This document shows, in pieces, positions 56,244 through 64,000 of a stretch of 64,000 nt of DNA. Source of the DNA: Candidatus Gastranaerophilales bacterium (GTDB lineage Bacteria > Cyanobacteriota > Vampirovibrionia > Gastranaerophilales > Gastranaerophilaceae). The DNA lies in assembly GCA_016282705.1 (NCBI GenBank), contig JAEELO010000001.1:1-64000 (forward strand), written 5' to 3'. The position numbers were made by a program, and so were the translations under genes. Below the pieces are notes generated by a model that was not told the DNA's origin, searched no databases, and saw only the letters and a program-made list of their open reading frames with translations. Each line of letters opens with the position of its first letter. Position 1 is the stretch's first letter.

Positions 56244-56439
56244 GCCTAATAATGTTCGTACAAAAAAAAAATTGCTATTATTATGGCCGGATTGTAAAAA
56301 TACTGAGTACTATTTTAACAAAATAATTAAATCTTTTTAATAAATGCTTATATTTTCTTTACATTTCAGAAAAAAACATTAAAGTTTAACAAAAGTTATC
56401 CGATAAAAGAAGTAAGGCAAGATAAAAAACAGAGGCAAA

Positions 56440-56706
56440 ATGGAAGAAAACGGCATAATACAAAAACGACCATTCGGTCTGAATATAGCATTCCCTCAAA
56501 AAACTGTTGAAGAAGTTAAAAAAGTAGTTCAACAGGAAGTTGAAGCTATAAAAGAAAATCCCCTTTCAAATTATTTAGATGAAAATTCTAAGGTTTTTGA
56601 CGGAACTGTTGCCAAAGAAATACGAAAATATCAGGCTCAGATATATGCAATGGGTCAAGCAGCCCGAGAAGGTCAGCCTACGACGACCTTTAGAATGGAA
56701 ATGTAA
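56440..56706 (+). CDS. Small hypothetical protein
   Basis: An 88-residue hydrophilic, Glu/Lys-rich protein with AGAGGC six bases before its ATG. It begins MEENGIIQKRPFGLNIAF and continues as probable amphipathic helices. No family recognised. It has its own terminators and is divergent from the membrane protein at 54573. The good ribosome site and terminator make it likely to be real. Confidence 0.65.
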   Translation: MEENGIIQKRPFGLNIAFPQKTVEEVKKVVQQEVEAIKENPLSNYLDENSKVFDGTVAKEIRKYQAQIYAMGQAAREGQPTTTFRMEM

Positions 56707-56720
56707 TATATCAGAGAAAC

Positions 56721-56770
56721 AAAAAGGGATAAAACCCTTTTATAAACACCCCCTATAAAAAGGGGGTTTT
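56721..56770 (+). terminator. Tandem hairpins after the 88-residue gene
   Basis: AAAAGGG/CCCTTTT (56722-56741) is followed by CCCCC/GGGGG (56749-56766) and a TTTT tail. The second is a strong terminator candidate. Confidence 0.7.
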
Positions 56771-56781
56771 ATTTATAATAA

Positions 56782-56816
56782 AATTCGGCAATTATAATTG
56801 CCGAATTATTTTTTAT
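56782..56816. terminator. Perfect-palindrome bidirectional terminator
   Basis: AATTCGGCAATTA-TAATTGCCGAATT (56782-56807) is a perfect inverted repeat flanked by A-rich and T-rich runs. It lies between the convergent genes ending at 56706 and 56813. Confidence 0.75.
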
Positions 56817-57058
56817 GCTTCTATAAATAATCTTCTTCCGACGATATTTGGTTGACCATTGTAATATCCTGCAAAATAACCGCCTTTTACGGGTTTATTT
56901 ACTCCGTAATTTTTTGTTCTTCCTGCGGTCGGTTGTACAATAAAAGGATTTTCAAACGGGTTATTACTTGTTATACTTGTACTTGATACATTTTGCAATG
57001 CATTGGCTGAAGGAGTATATATCACTTGAGATAACATATTTCTTAATCTGTTAATCAT
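56813..57058 (-). CDS. Small hypothetical protein
   Basis: An 81-residue protein beginning MINRLRNMLSQVIYTPSANAL, with GGAAG just before the ATG. The centre is Asn/Ser/Pro-rich (SNNPFENPFIVQPTAGRTKN) and the end contains GGYFAGYYNGQPN. No family recognised. The YFAG tetrapeptide recalls the leader of the M16 protein at 58273-61116 but sits near the C-terminus. It ends within a strong terminator. Confidence 0.55.
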   Translation of the reverse strand: MINRLRNMLSQVIYTPSANALQNVSSTSITSNNPFENPFIVQPTAGRTKNYGVNKPVKGGYFAGYYNGQPNIVGRRLFIEA

Positions 57059-57623
57059 TGCACTTCCTTTTTTTTACATACACATATTCTTTTATAATGA
57101 TTATTTTTATTATGTCATTATTATATCAATTCTTTTTAATAAAAATAAGTAATAATTATTAAAATCATATTATTGAATGATATAAACTTTCGTAATATTT
57201 TTTGTTTAGAAAAATTTCTTTCTGGGAATATAAAACTGTATATCGCAAAAGATAGATAAAAATATAAATTAAAATATAAAAAAATAATAGTAATTTAACA
57301 ATAAAAAAATGCCCGGACTGATTTATCGCGGGAACTTGAAAATGAATTAAAAAGTTATATACTTATTATTCACTTGTATATTTTTGACTGTTTTTATTTA
57401 CAGAATTGCGGTTATAAAACAAGAATATAATATTGTTTTGATAAAAAATAGAACAAAAATTTCCCTTATACTTGCTGGGCATGGGTATAAGATAGATAAC
57501 AACGAAGTGAAATATCATATGACTGTATGTTATTTTTCTTAAAAACTTGACGAAACGCAAAAAAAAATATACAATTAACTGGTATTTGGGAAATACGCAA
57601 AAAATGAAAGGTAACAAAAAAAT
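57059..57623. other. Long AT-rich intergenic region upstream of the pseudopilin gene
   Basis: A 565-base gap without a convincing gene. The first 240 bases are nearly pure A/T. A hairpin CTTATAC/GTATAAG (57465-57471 with 57485-57491), with an inner TGC/GCA pair, lies about 55 bases before the -35 of the pilin promoter and could be an operator or the end of a small RNA. A minus-strand ORF of 83 codons (57366-57617) would overlap the promoter, has no family signal, and I do not accept it. Confidence 0.4.
57547..57575 (+). promoter_or_regulatory. Strong promoter of the pseudopilin gene
   Basis: TTGACG (57547-57552), a 17-base spacer and TACAAT (57570-57575). The leader to the ATG at 57624 is about 42 bases and includes AAAGG. 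Confidence 0.65.
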
Positions 57624-58220
57624 ATGAGAAAATTAGGTTTCACTCTTGCCGAAGTTTTGATTACTTTGGTTATCATTGGTGTAATTGCTGCTATGACAGT
57701 TCCTACATTGATGAACAATACTAATGCACAAGAATTTCGTTCTGCATTAAAGAAAGCTATTTCTGGTGTTAACCAAGCTTTAACATTAAACTATGCGTTA
57801 GAAGGCTTGTCAGCACAAGATTACAATTCTGCAGCAGCTGTTGTTAGAGATGTATTCAAAGTAAGAATGAGCGTTCTTACAACTCCTGGTACTTCTTTAG
57901 ACTCAGTTTGTACAGGTGCTAGCAACGATACGAAATTTACAACAGCAGATGGTATGAACTTCTGTGTAACAGGTTGGTCAACATCTGATGCATCTACTCA
58001 AACAGGTGCTTGTAACTCTTACAACACAAAACCATGTGGTTCTGATACAGCTCCGAACTTATGGATTGACGTAAACGGTGACAGAAAACCAAACAGAGTT
58101 ACAACAAGCTCAAATGCACCAAAAGATATCTACCAAGCACAAATTTATGCTCAAAAGGTTATTCCTTACGGTGGACCATCTCAACAAGTTATGTTTGATA
58201 AAGAAGTTAAAACTAACTAA
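57624..58220 (+). CDS. Type IV pilin / type II pseudopilin-like protein
   Basis: A 198-residue protein with a class III leader MRKLG cleaved before FTLAEVLITLVIIGVIAAM. It has the essential Glu5 and the N-terminal hydrophobic helix. The globular part has four cysteines (about residues 93, 113, 125 and 133) that can form disulfides. LWIDVNGDRKPN near 150 resembles the calcium-site loop of GspG-type pseudopilins. Frequent GGT, AAC and GTT codons suggest high expression, in line with a good promoter. It stands alone, with terminators on each side. Confidence 0.9.
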   Translation: MRKLGFTLAEVLITLVIIGVIAAMTVPTLMNNTNAQEFRSALKKAISGVNQALTLNYALEGLSAQDYNSAAAVVRDVFKVRMSVLTTPGTSLDSVCTGASNDTKFTTADGMNFCVTGWSTSDASTQTGACNSYNTKPCGSDTAPNLWIDVNGDRKPNRVTTSSNAPKDIYQAQIYAQKVIPYGGPSQQVMFDKEVKTN

Positions 58221-58240
58221 TTTGTTGACAGTGTAAATTT

Positions 58241-58276
58241 AAAAGCGGCGTAAATTCGTTTATGCCGCTTTTTTAC
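58241..58276. terminator. Bidirectional terminator with TTCG tetraloop
   Basis: AAAAGCGGCGTAAA-TTCG-TTTATGCCGCTTTT forms a 14-pair stem with one G-U pair. A run of A before it and T after it serves the plus-strand pilin gene and the minus-strand M16 gene, whose stop lies in the T-run. Confidence 0.85.
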
Positions 58277-61116
58277 TGCAAATTTAATGCTTTTAATGTT
58301 TTTGTACTTGCAACAATAGATGTAATCGGCGGATTTTGGAATACATAATTTGCCGTTAATCTTATATCATCAGCTGTTATTTTTTCAATAGCATCAAATA
58401 ACTGCTGATAATAATTAATTCCATATAAAGATGTTTTAGCGGAACCATATGATGTTGTAATATCCGAATTGGTTTCAAGCATATCTAAAATATCAGATTT
58501 ATAACTCATTTTTGCATTTTCAAGTTCTTTTTGTGATACATTCTGTGTTTTTAACAGATTAACATTATGTTCAAATCCTTCAAGTGCTTTTTGTACATTT
58601 TTAGGTGAACCTTCATTCGGATTAGGACTGTCCGTTGTAGTTCCGATATTTAATCTGATAGTTTCACAATCATTTTCGTCGCATATTGATGAACTTACGT
58701 GATATGCCAATTTTTTATTTTCTCGAAGGTCGGAAAATAATCTTGATGACATACTTCCGCCTAATATTTTATTTAAAATATCTATTTTCACTATATCATT
58801 TATGTTTTTGCTTCTTTTATATTTATATGCTTGAATAATTTCAGCTTGTGCTTTTTCATCTGCTGCAGCAAGAATTTTTGTTTCTGTGTTTGGTTTATAG
58901 ATATAGTAATTAGGCGAATGAATTGTATTGAATTCTTTAAATAACGGCAATTTTGATAATTCACTGTTTAAAACGGTTTCATTATATTGATTTTTATCAA
59001 CAGCACCTGTATATATTGCCGAACATTTTGCTGTGGATAATATTAATGAGTATGCATTTCTTATATCTTGAAGAGTTAATGCTTCAAGTTCTTGTAATCG
59101 TTTTTCTTTTGATTCATATATCCTTATTTCCGGATATAATTCTCTGTTTAATTTATCTGCTGCCGAAATTTCTTCACTATTAATATTATCTCTTATAACG
59201 GATTTTGCTCTTTCAAATTCTTGCTCTGAAAAATTAGGATATAAAAGCATTTCATTTATCAATTGTATTACGGTTGAAATATCGGAAGATGTAAAATCAG
59301 CAGAAACACTCATTCCGTTATGGGTTGATATTGTATTAATTCCTATATCATTAGAATTAAGAATTGCATTATATGTATCTTTATTTTTAAATTGTGTACC
59401 TCTGTTCAAAAGTTCATTTAATACCAAAAATGCAGGAGAGGAAATACCTGTTAATTCATCTGACTCCATATTCAACCATAAAGATGCTTTAGCACTTTCA
59501 TTTCCCGAAATAAACATTGTTTTAATATTATTTGCCAATTTATATTGTTTAATATTGCTTGTGATTTCATTAACTGATTTTTTTGCATCTGTAGGAACGG
59601 CACCAAAAGATACTGAATTTGATTTATTTATAACGGTATTATAATTCTGTTTTATACTTGTTTCTGTTGATGTCTTTTCATGTGAAACACACATTGATAC
59701 TTTATTTAAATCTAAGAATTTACGTGCAGTATCAGATATATCTTGCGGGGTAATGTTCCTTATATTATTTAGAGATTCATAAAAATAATTATAATCATTA
59801 TCTAATGCCATCTGCGTTAATGCACCGTTCAGTGCGGAGGATGTTTCAGATATTGAATTAACGGAATTAATTGCACGTTTTTTATAAATATCAACTTCAT
59901 TTTGAGATGGTGGTATATTTGAAATTTTAGTTATTTCATCATATAAAATTTTTATTACGTCTTCTATTTGTTTTTCGGGGGCATCTGCTGTAATTAATAT
60001 TGCACTTGCTCCATCAACTTTATTTTGCATTCTTTCCGTATATATACTTGCTGATAATCCGTACTTATCAAGTCTTTTTGATAAATCGGATCCGCTGGAG
60101 GTTAATACCTCCATTAATGCAGATAATTTATCACATTCAGCTTTCGATGTGCCTTCAGGAACGGCAAAACCCATTGTAACAGATGCTGTCGTCGCATTTT
60201 GCCTTACAATATCTGTTCTGATAGGTTTATCGTTATATTTAATCGGTTCATGATGTCTTTGATTAATTTTTGAATAATCATTTTTCTTATTAAAATATTT
60301 AGAAACCAGTTGTATTGTTTCATTTGTATCAACATCACCCGTTATAACGGTAACGGCATTATCCGGTGTATACCAAGTATTATAATAATCTAAAACCTTA
60401 TCTCTGTTAAAAGAATTTATATTCTCTTTTGTTCCGAGAATAAAATTAGTGGAATTTGTATTAACATTAAATAAATTCTTTAAAACAAGGCTTGTTGCAA
60501 CATCAGACGGTATGTCTTTGTACATATCAATTTCTGATTTTACAGGTTCTTTTTCTTTTTCAATTTGTTCAACAGGGAATGTCGGAAACTGAGTTTGCAG
60601 AGCATTAAGTCTTATTGCTTTCTCCAGTGAATCTTTATTAAGTAATTGCAGACTCAAGAAATAGTCAGTTACACCAAAATTTGTTGAAGCATTTGTATAT
60701 GCACCAATATCCGAGACTTGTTTATCGTATTCTCTTGGTGCTAAATCTTTACTCCCGTTAAATAAATTATGTTCTATAAAATGACTTATTCCTCTGATAT
60801 CCTCAGTTTCATTTAAAGAACCTACATGGTAAGTTGTTTTAACTACAGTGGCACCTTTTTTAGGTGCAATAATTACACGTTGTCCATTGGCAAGTTGAAA
60901 TACACTCGCTTTCTCTTTTAATCCGGGAATTGGTATTTCACCCAATTTTGTATATGAAATAGGTAAGTTTGAATTAATTTGAGATTGTCCCGCAAAATAT
61001 GCAGGTGACATAGCATTTTTTTGCGTGTTAATATTTCCCTGTTCTTTGTTTTTTTCGTTTTTAACTTGAACAGGAATCATCTTAACATTATTTATGTTAA
61101 TTGGTGATATTTTCAT
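58273..61116 (-). CDS. M16 (pitrilysin-type) zinc peptidase with SFxG-type leader
   Basis: A 947-residue double-domain M16 peptidase. The catalytic motif is HFIEH (H112, E115, H116), with the third ligand probably in VKSEIDMYK near 195. The second, inactive repeat runs from about 510 and has LGGSMSSRLFSDLRENKKLAY. Instead of a signal peptide it starts MKISPININ and continues Asn/Lys-rich to SPAYFAG (37-43). A similar tetrapeptide recurs at the domain junction (SNSVSFGAVPTD, about 495-506). Compare the signal-peptide-bearing M16 at 10467-13082. Location and substrate are unknown; a role in processing leader-bearing proteins is speculation. Confidence 0.88.
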   Translation of the reverse strand: MKISPININNVKMIPVQVKNEKNKEQGNINTQKNAMSPAYFAGQSQINSNLPISYTKLGEIPIPGLKEKASVFQLANGQRVIIAPKKGATVVKTTYHVGSLNETEDIRGISHFIEHNLFNGSKDLAPREYDKQVSDIGAYTNASTNFGVTDYFLSLQLLNKDSLEKAIRLNALQTQFPTFPVEQIEKEKEPVKSEIDMYKDIPSDVATSLVLKNLFNVNTNSTNFILGTKENINSFNRDKVLDYYNTWYTPDNAVTVITGDVDTNETIQLVSKYFNKKNDYSKINQRHHEPIKYNDKPIRTDIVRQNATTASVTMGFAVPEGTSKAECDKLSALMEVLTSSGSDLSKRLDKYGLSASIYTERMQNKVDGASAILITADAPEKQIEDVIKILYDEITKISNIPPSQNEVDIYKKRAINSVNSISETSSALNGALTQMALDNDYNYFYESLNNIRNITPQDISDTARKFLDLNKVSMCVSHEKTSTETSIKQNYNTVINKSNSVSFGAVPTDAKKSVNEITSNIKQYKLANNIKTMFISGNESAKASLWLNMESDELTGISSPAFLVLNELLNRGTQFKNKDTYNAILNSNDIGINTISTHNGMSVSADFTSSDISTVIQLINEMLLYPNFSEQEFERAKSVIRDNINSEEISAADKLNRELYPEIRIYESKEKRLQELEALTLQDIRNAYSLILSTAKCSAIYTGAVDKNQYNETVLNSELSKLPLFKEFNTIHSPNYYIYKPNTETKILAAADEKAQAEIIQAYKYKRSKNINDIVKIDILNKILGGSMSSRLFSDLRENKKLAYHVSSSICDENDCETIRLNIGTTTDSPNPNEGSPKNVQKALEGFEHNVNLLKTQNVSQKELENAKMSYKSDILDMLETNSDITTSYGSAKTSLYGINYYQQLFDAIEKITADDIRLTANYVFQNPPITSIVASTKTLKALNLQ

Positions 61117-61150
61117 AATAAATTGTCAACTTACCTTATATATAATAAAA

Positions 61151-61179
61151 TTGTTTAAAATGAAAAATATTGATATAAT
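61151..61179 (+). promoter_or_regulatory. Putative promoter of the gene at 61263
   Basis: TTGTTT (61151-61156), a 17-base spacer and TATAAT (61174-61179). The leader of about 77 bases contains a small CAACAA/TTGTTG hairpin. Confidence 0.55.
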
Positions 61180-61262
61180 AAAAGCCGAATGTAAAGAATA
61201 TTTACATTATTAACAACAAATTTATTGTTGAGTTTTATATAAAACGGAAGAAACATACAATT

Positions 61263-61781
61263 ATGACAAATCTAATAAACTTATATCCGCAATATAGAAT
61301 AAATAAAGACAGAAGACAACAAAATATCCCTGTAGCAGTTGAACGCCGTTCCGGTAAAGACAGAAGAAGTCAGGATAGAGTTGCCTTGGATTCTCAATTA
61401 ACAAAAGATATTTATTCCGTAAAAAGCCAAGTTGCAAAAATAGAATCTATGGCTCCAAGGTTGTTTGCAGACAGAGTTACTACACAAGCTCCGAATTTTG
61501 CATCTATGAATAATTTTACTCAGGATCAACTGGTAAAAGAGTCTAAACCGGATATGTCAGCTATTGCAAGACAAGAAGCTAAGCTTCAAGATAAATCTTC
61601 TACTATATTTACTATTGGTGTATTATCAGCAGCAATTGCTGCTGCGATTGCAGTATCATTTATGGGAACTACAGGTGCTGTTATTGCATTGGGAACCGGT
61701 TTATACATCGGCGGAAGAATTTTAAAAACCATTATTGCAAAAGAAATTAAAGAAGAAGAGCAGGTCAAAAAATCAAAATAA
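61263..61781 (+). CDS. Unknown membrane protein with RRxxxDRR motif
   Basis: A 172-residue protein. The soluble N-terminal part has VERRSGKDRRSQDRV (about 26-40), a basic motif of a kind I associate with short cytoplasmic segments of unknown function. QAPNFASMNNF (about 76-86) recalls the leader tetrapeptides of neighbours. A C-terminal pair of hydrophobic segments (IFTIGVLSAAIAAAIAV and TGAVIALGTGLYIGGRI, about 118-155) precedes a Lys/Glu tail. Function unknown. It ends 1 base before the convergent gene. Confidence 0.65.
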   Translation: MTNLINLYPQYRINKDRRQQNIPVAVERRSGKDRRSQDRVALDSQLTKDIYSVKSQVAKIESMAPRLFADRVTTQAPNFASMNNFTQDQLVKESKPDMSAIARQEAKLQDKSSTIFTIGVLSAAIAAAIAVSFMGTTGAVIALGTGLYIGGRILKTIIAKEIKEEEQVKKSK

Positions 61782-62834
61782 TTATTGCTTTTTCTCTTTA
61801 GTTGTTTTTTCTGCTGCTCTCTCTGCTAAATATGTAGAAATAAATGGTATTATACCGTAATATACAGCTGCGAAGATTAAAGTTGGTCTTAATATGTTTA
61901 TGCCGTCTATATATTTTCCGAGTTTTGGATTATTTTTATGTATTTGTGCAAATTTTTCCGTAATATTTTTTGTGCTGTTTTTAATTATTTTATCAATGCC
62001 ATAACCTGCTGAAATAGAAATTCCTGTTGATATTAAATTATTATATACAAGAGGTTTTTTACGTTGAGAAGCTATTTCTTTATTTTTGAAAGTTCTGTGC
62101 GCAAAAGATAATGAAAGCAGGGCATCTGTTGCTATAGTCATGTTTCTTGCAATATCTTGATTATTAGAGCTGTGTTTTATTGCAAACTTTTGGAAAGAGT
62201 CATTATTTAAAATTTTACCGATACCTTTTGCCGTATAATTTGATAATGAGCCTTTAAATGATGTCTTATTATTTGTATTAAAATCATTTGAGAAAATATT
62301 ATTATATTTATTTTCATGCTGTGGAGTTTTAATTTTATTTTTACTTGTTTTATTAAATAAAAAGTCCATAAATACAGGAATTAAAGCAACTGTCATTATG
62401 GATTTCGGAATAGCGGTGATTAACCCTGTACTGAGCTTTAATAATTGTGAGGCAAATTTATAATTGTTTGATTTTGTAAGGTCTTTTGCACCTGCTTTTA
62501 ATGTATTAATTGTTTTTTTAGACAAAAATTCGGAAGGATTTTTATCAATTTTTTTAATAGCATTTTCAACAGGCAGGGCAACTGCTTCAACCATTGCAAA
62601 TTTAATCAACCCTGACGTTATTGAATTAGTTATTGCATATTCTTTATTTTCTTTTTTAACATCAGGAGTCAGTGCAATAGCTGCCGGTCTTACAATTGAT
62701 GCCATAGCAAGCGAGGTTCCGGCAATAAAACTTGCACCGTGTTCAGAGATTTTTTCCAATCCCTTTAATACGGCTTTATTATTGTATATACTGCCGAAGC
62801 TTTGGGAATTTAGATTATTGCCGTTTATTTTCAT
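61782..62834 (-). CDS. Unknown membrane protein with SFGS leader
   Basis: A 350-residue protein from ATG 62834, which has AGGTG five bases upstream; the longer frame from 62867 lacks such a site. It begins MKINGNNLNSQSFGS, a short form of the leader. Hydrophobic segments include SFIAGTSLAMASIVRPAAIAL, LITAIPKSIMTVALIPVFM and LIFAAVYYGIIPFISTYL near the C-terminus, followed by a Glu/Lys tail. A second leader-like motif (NNKTSFKGSLS, about 198-208) lies in the middle, as if two leader-bearing units were joined. No family recognised. Confidence 0.65.
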   Translation of the reverse strand: MKINGNNLNSQSFGSIYNNKAVLKGLEKISEHGASFIAGTSLAMASIVRPAAIALTPDVKKENKEYAITNSITSGLIKFAMVEAVALPVENAIKKIDKNPSEFLSKKTINTLKAGAKDLTKSNNYKFASQLLKLSTGLITAIPKSIMTVALIPVFMDFLFNKTSKNKIKTPQHENKYNNIFSNDFNTNNKTSFKGSLSNYTAKGIGKILNNDSFQKFAIKHSSNNQDIARNMTIATDALLSLSFAHRTFKNKEIASQRKKPLVYNNLISTGISISAGYGIDKIIKNSTKNITEKFAQIHKNNPKLGKYIDGINILRPTLIFAAVYYGIIPFISTYLAERAAEKTTKEKKQ

Positions 62835-62915
62835 ATTGCACCTATTACAAGAAGACAACAAAAACATACAAAAAGAAATAATATATTAAAACAAATTACA
62901 TTTTATTTTATAATC

Positions 62916-63611
62916 TTGAATATGAATATAAAAGAATTGATAAAACAAGAATTTTCAAATTTTTCAAAAAAAGAACTGATAATTTTTTTATTTATAATTT
63001 GTTTTGTAATTGTAATTTCGATAATTACTCATGATAACAAAATAGCGCTTATTTCTGCAATTTGCGGAATAAGCTATACAATATTAGCAGGTAAAGGCAA
63101 GGTTTCTTGTTATTTTATAGGAATAGCCGGAACTCTTTGTTATTCTTATTTGTCTTTTATTAATGGTTTTTTTGGTCATATGACATTGAATTTATTATAT
63201 TATTTCCCAATGGAAATATTAGGAATTTTTAAATGGAGTCAACATTTAAAAAAAGAAACAAGAGAAATTGTAAAAGCAAAATTAAGTTTAAAAGAAAGAT
63301 ATATATACATAACTGTTGCTTTTATTCTTACATTTGCTGCAGCTTTTATATTGAAAATTTTGGGAGATACAAAACCTTTTATGGATGCCTTCACAACAGT
63401 ATTTTCTGTAATCGGGCAGTTATTAACGGTAAAAAGGTGCATAGAACAATGGTATGTATGGTCATTTGTAAATTTCATATCGTTAATAATGTGGATATAT
63501 GCATATATAAACGGTTCTGAATGCTTTGCTACAATATTAATGTGGTTAATATATTTTATACTCGGTATTTATTTTTTGATATGCTGGAAAAAAGAAATGA
63601 AAGAAGAATAA
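62916..63611 (+). CDS. pnuC: Nicotinamide riboside/mononucleotide transporter PnuC
   Basis: A 231-residue inner-membrane protein with about seven helices. The family-specific segments are GKGKVSCYFIGIAGTLCYSY near residue 60, NLLYYFPMEILGIFKW near 95, and LLTVKRCIEQWYVWSFVNF near 170. It takes up pyridine nucleoside for NAD salvage. No NadR or kinase gene is adjacent within the window. Confidence 0.88.
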   Translation: MNMNIKELIKQEFSNFSKKELIIFLFIICFVIVISIITHDNKIALISAICGISYTILAGKGKVSCYFIGIAGTLCYSYLSFINGFFGHMTLNLLYYFPMEILGIFKWSQHLKKETREIVKAKLSLKERYIYITVAFILTFAAAFILKILGDTKPFMDAFTTVFSVIGQLLTVKRCIEQWYVWSFVNFISLIMWIYAYINGSECFATILMWLIYFILGIYFLICWKKEMKEE

Positions 63612-63643
63612 AAAAGCCCTCTTGTAAAGAGGGCTTTTTATTA
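63611..63643. terminator. Bidirectional terminator between pnuC and cysK
   Basis: AAAAAAGCCCTCTT-GTA-AAGAGGGCTTTTT is a perfect stem with A-run and T-run flanks, between convergent gene ends. Confidence 0.9.
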
Positions 63644-64000
63644 TGAAAACATAGGACTTGATAAGTACCGTTCTCCCGTATCAGGAAGAAGAACAACAAT
63701 AACCTTATCTTTATTTTCCTCTAGAGCTGCAACTATACTTGCAGCATATGCGGCAGCTCCTGAAGAAATTCCGACAAGAAGCCCTTCTTTTTTAGCAAGA
63801 AATCTTCCTGTTTCAAGAGCGTCCTCATTTTCTACAGCTATAATTTCATCATAAATTTGAGTATTTAGTGTTTGCGGAATAAAACCTGCACCAATTCCTT
63901 GAATTTTATGAGCACCTGATGTTCCTTTTGAAAGAACGGGAGATGAAGCAGGTTCAACGGCAATTACTTTGATGTTTGGATTTTTTGATTTTAAGTATTT
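63642..64000 (-). CDS. cysK: Cysteine synthase A, C-terminal part (runs off the window)
   Basis: The minus strand reads without stops from the window edge to TAA at 63642-63644. It encodes the last 118 residues of a PLP-dependent O-acetylserine sulfhydrylase. [43 protein letters not shown] and [14 protein letters not shown] are typical of CysK, the last two including the PLP-phosphate site and the conserved GERYLST-like end. The N-terminal part with the PLP lysine is outside the window. Confidence 0.93.

Noticed and set aside
57366-57617. 83-codon minus-strand ORF in the long spacer
   Set aside because: It overlaps the pilin promoter, is rich in Phe/Ile/Tyr as expected from random AT-rich DNA, and has no ribosome site.
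61117-61262. TTGACA on the minus strand near 61127 as -35 of the M16 gene
   Set aside because: It lies only about ten bases before the ATG, leaving no room for a -10 and a leader.
62464-62889. 141-codon plus-strand ORF
   Set aside because: Antisense to the leader-bearing membrane protein; no ribosome site and no motif.

Overview
The window is an AT-rich, densely coded bacterial chromosome segment. It most likely comes from a non-photosynthetic relative of Cyanobacteria (Melainabacteria/Vampirovibrionia, probably gut Gastranaerophilales). Four things support this: the ATP synthase beta and epsilon genes stand alone as a two-gene unit, as in cyanobacteria; the cell is diderm (TolC, MacA/B); the pseudopilin has a long prepilin leader; and several lineage-type hypothetical proteins carry a short N-terminal leader ending in an SFxG-like tetrapeptide. 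The lineage call is inference from gene content, not from a search.

Layout. 1-1190: 3' part of fusA, with two in-frame stops near the window edge. 1273-4419: an HNH-like protein and a membrane protein, both with the leader. 4423-6964: proS and a calpain-like cysteine protease. 7061-13082: a minus-strand run of M16 peptidase, PilZ protein, histidine kinase and HD-GYP response regulator (c-di-GMP signalling). 13174-14997: atpC and atpD. 15122-20247: a DedA-family gene convergent with a tolC-macA-macB(ATPase)-macB(permease) export operon. 20441-26907: smc, scpA, scpB and a TPR/metzincin protein. 26900-32323: rimO, a GT-C-like membrane protein and mutS. 32393-38624: ribD, a GAF-GGDEF protein, coaD, a coiled-coil protein and dnaB. 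38621-45724: peptidoglycan cluster murF-mraY-murD-ftsW-murG-folC. 45800-49436: PfkB kinase, CsaB-like pyruvyl transferase, SpeE-like protein and a TPR protein. 49534-54555: sigma factor, Gly/Ala-rich protein, NFACT/RqcH protein and CCA-adding enzyme. 54573-62834: a lineage-specific region with a second copy of the 2728 membrane family, small unknown genes, a type II/IV pseudopilin, a leader-bearing M16 peptidase and two more unknown membrane proteins. 62916-64000: pnuC and the 3' part of cysK.

The most interesting signal is the shared N-terminal leader. At least six otherwise unrelated proteins (HNH-like, M16 peptidase, two paralogous membrane proteins, two other membrane proteins) begin with an Asn/Ser/Gln-rich stretch of about 10-45 residues, often starting MKI or MQI, followed by SFNG, SFKG, YFAG, SFGS, SFKQ or NFTS. 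It is neither a Sec signal peptide nor a prepilin leader. It looks like a shared sorting, docking or processing tag of this lineage.

No tRNA, rRNA, CRISPR array, insertion sequence or prophage is visible.
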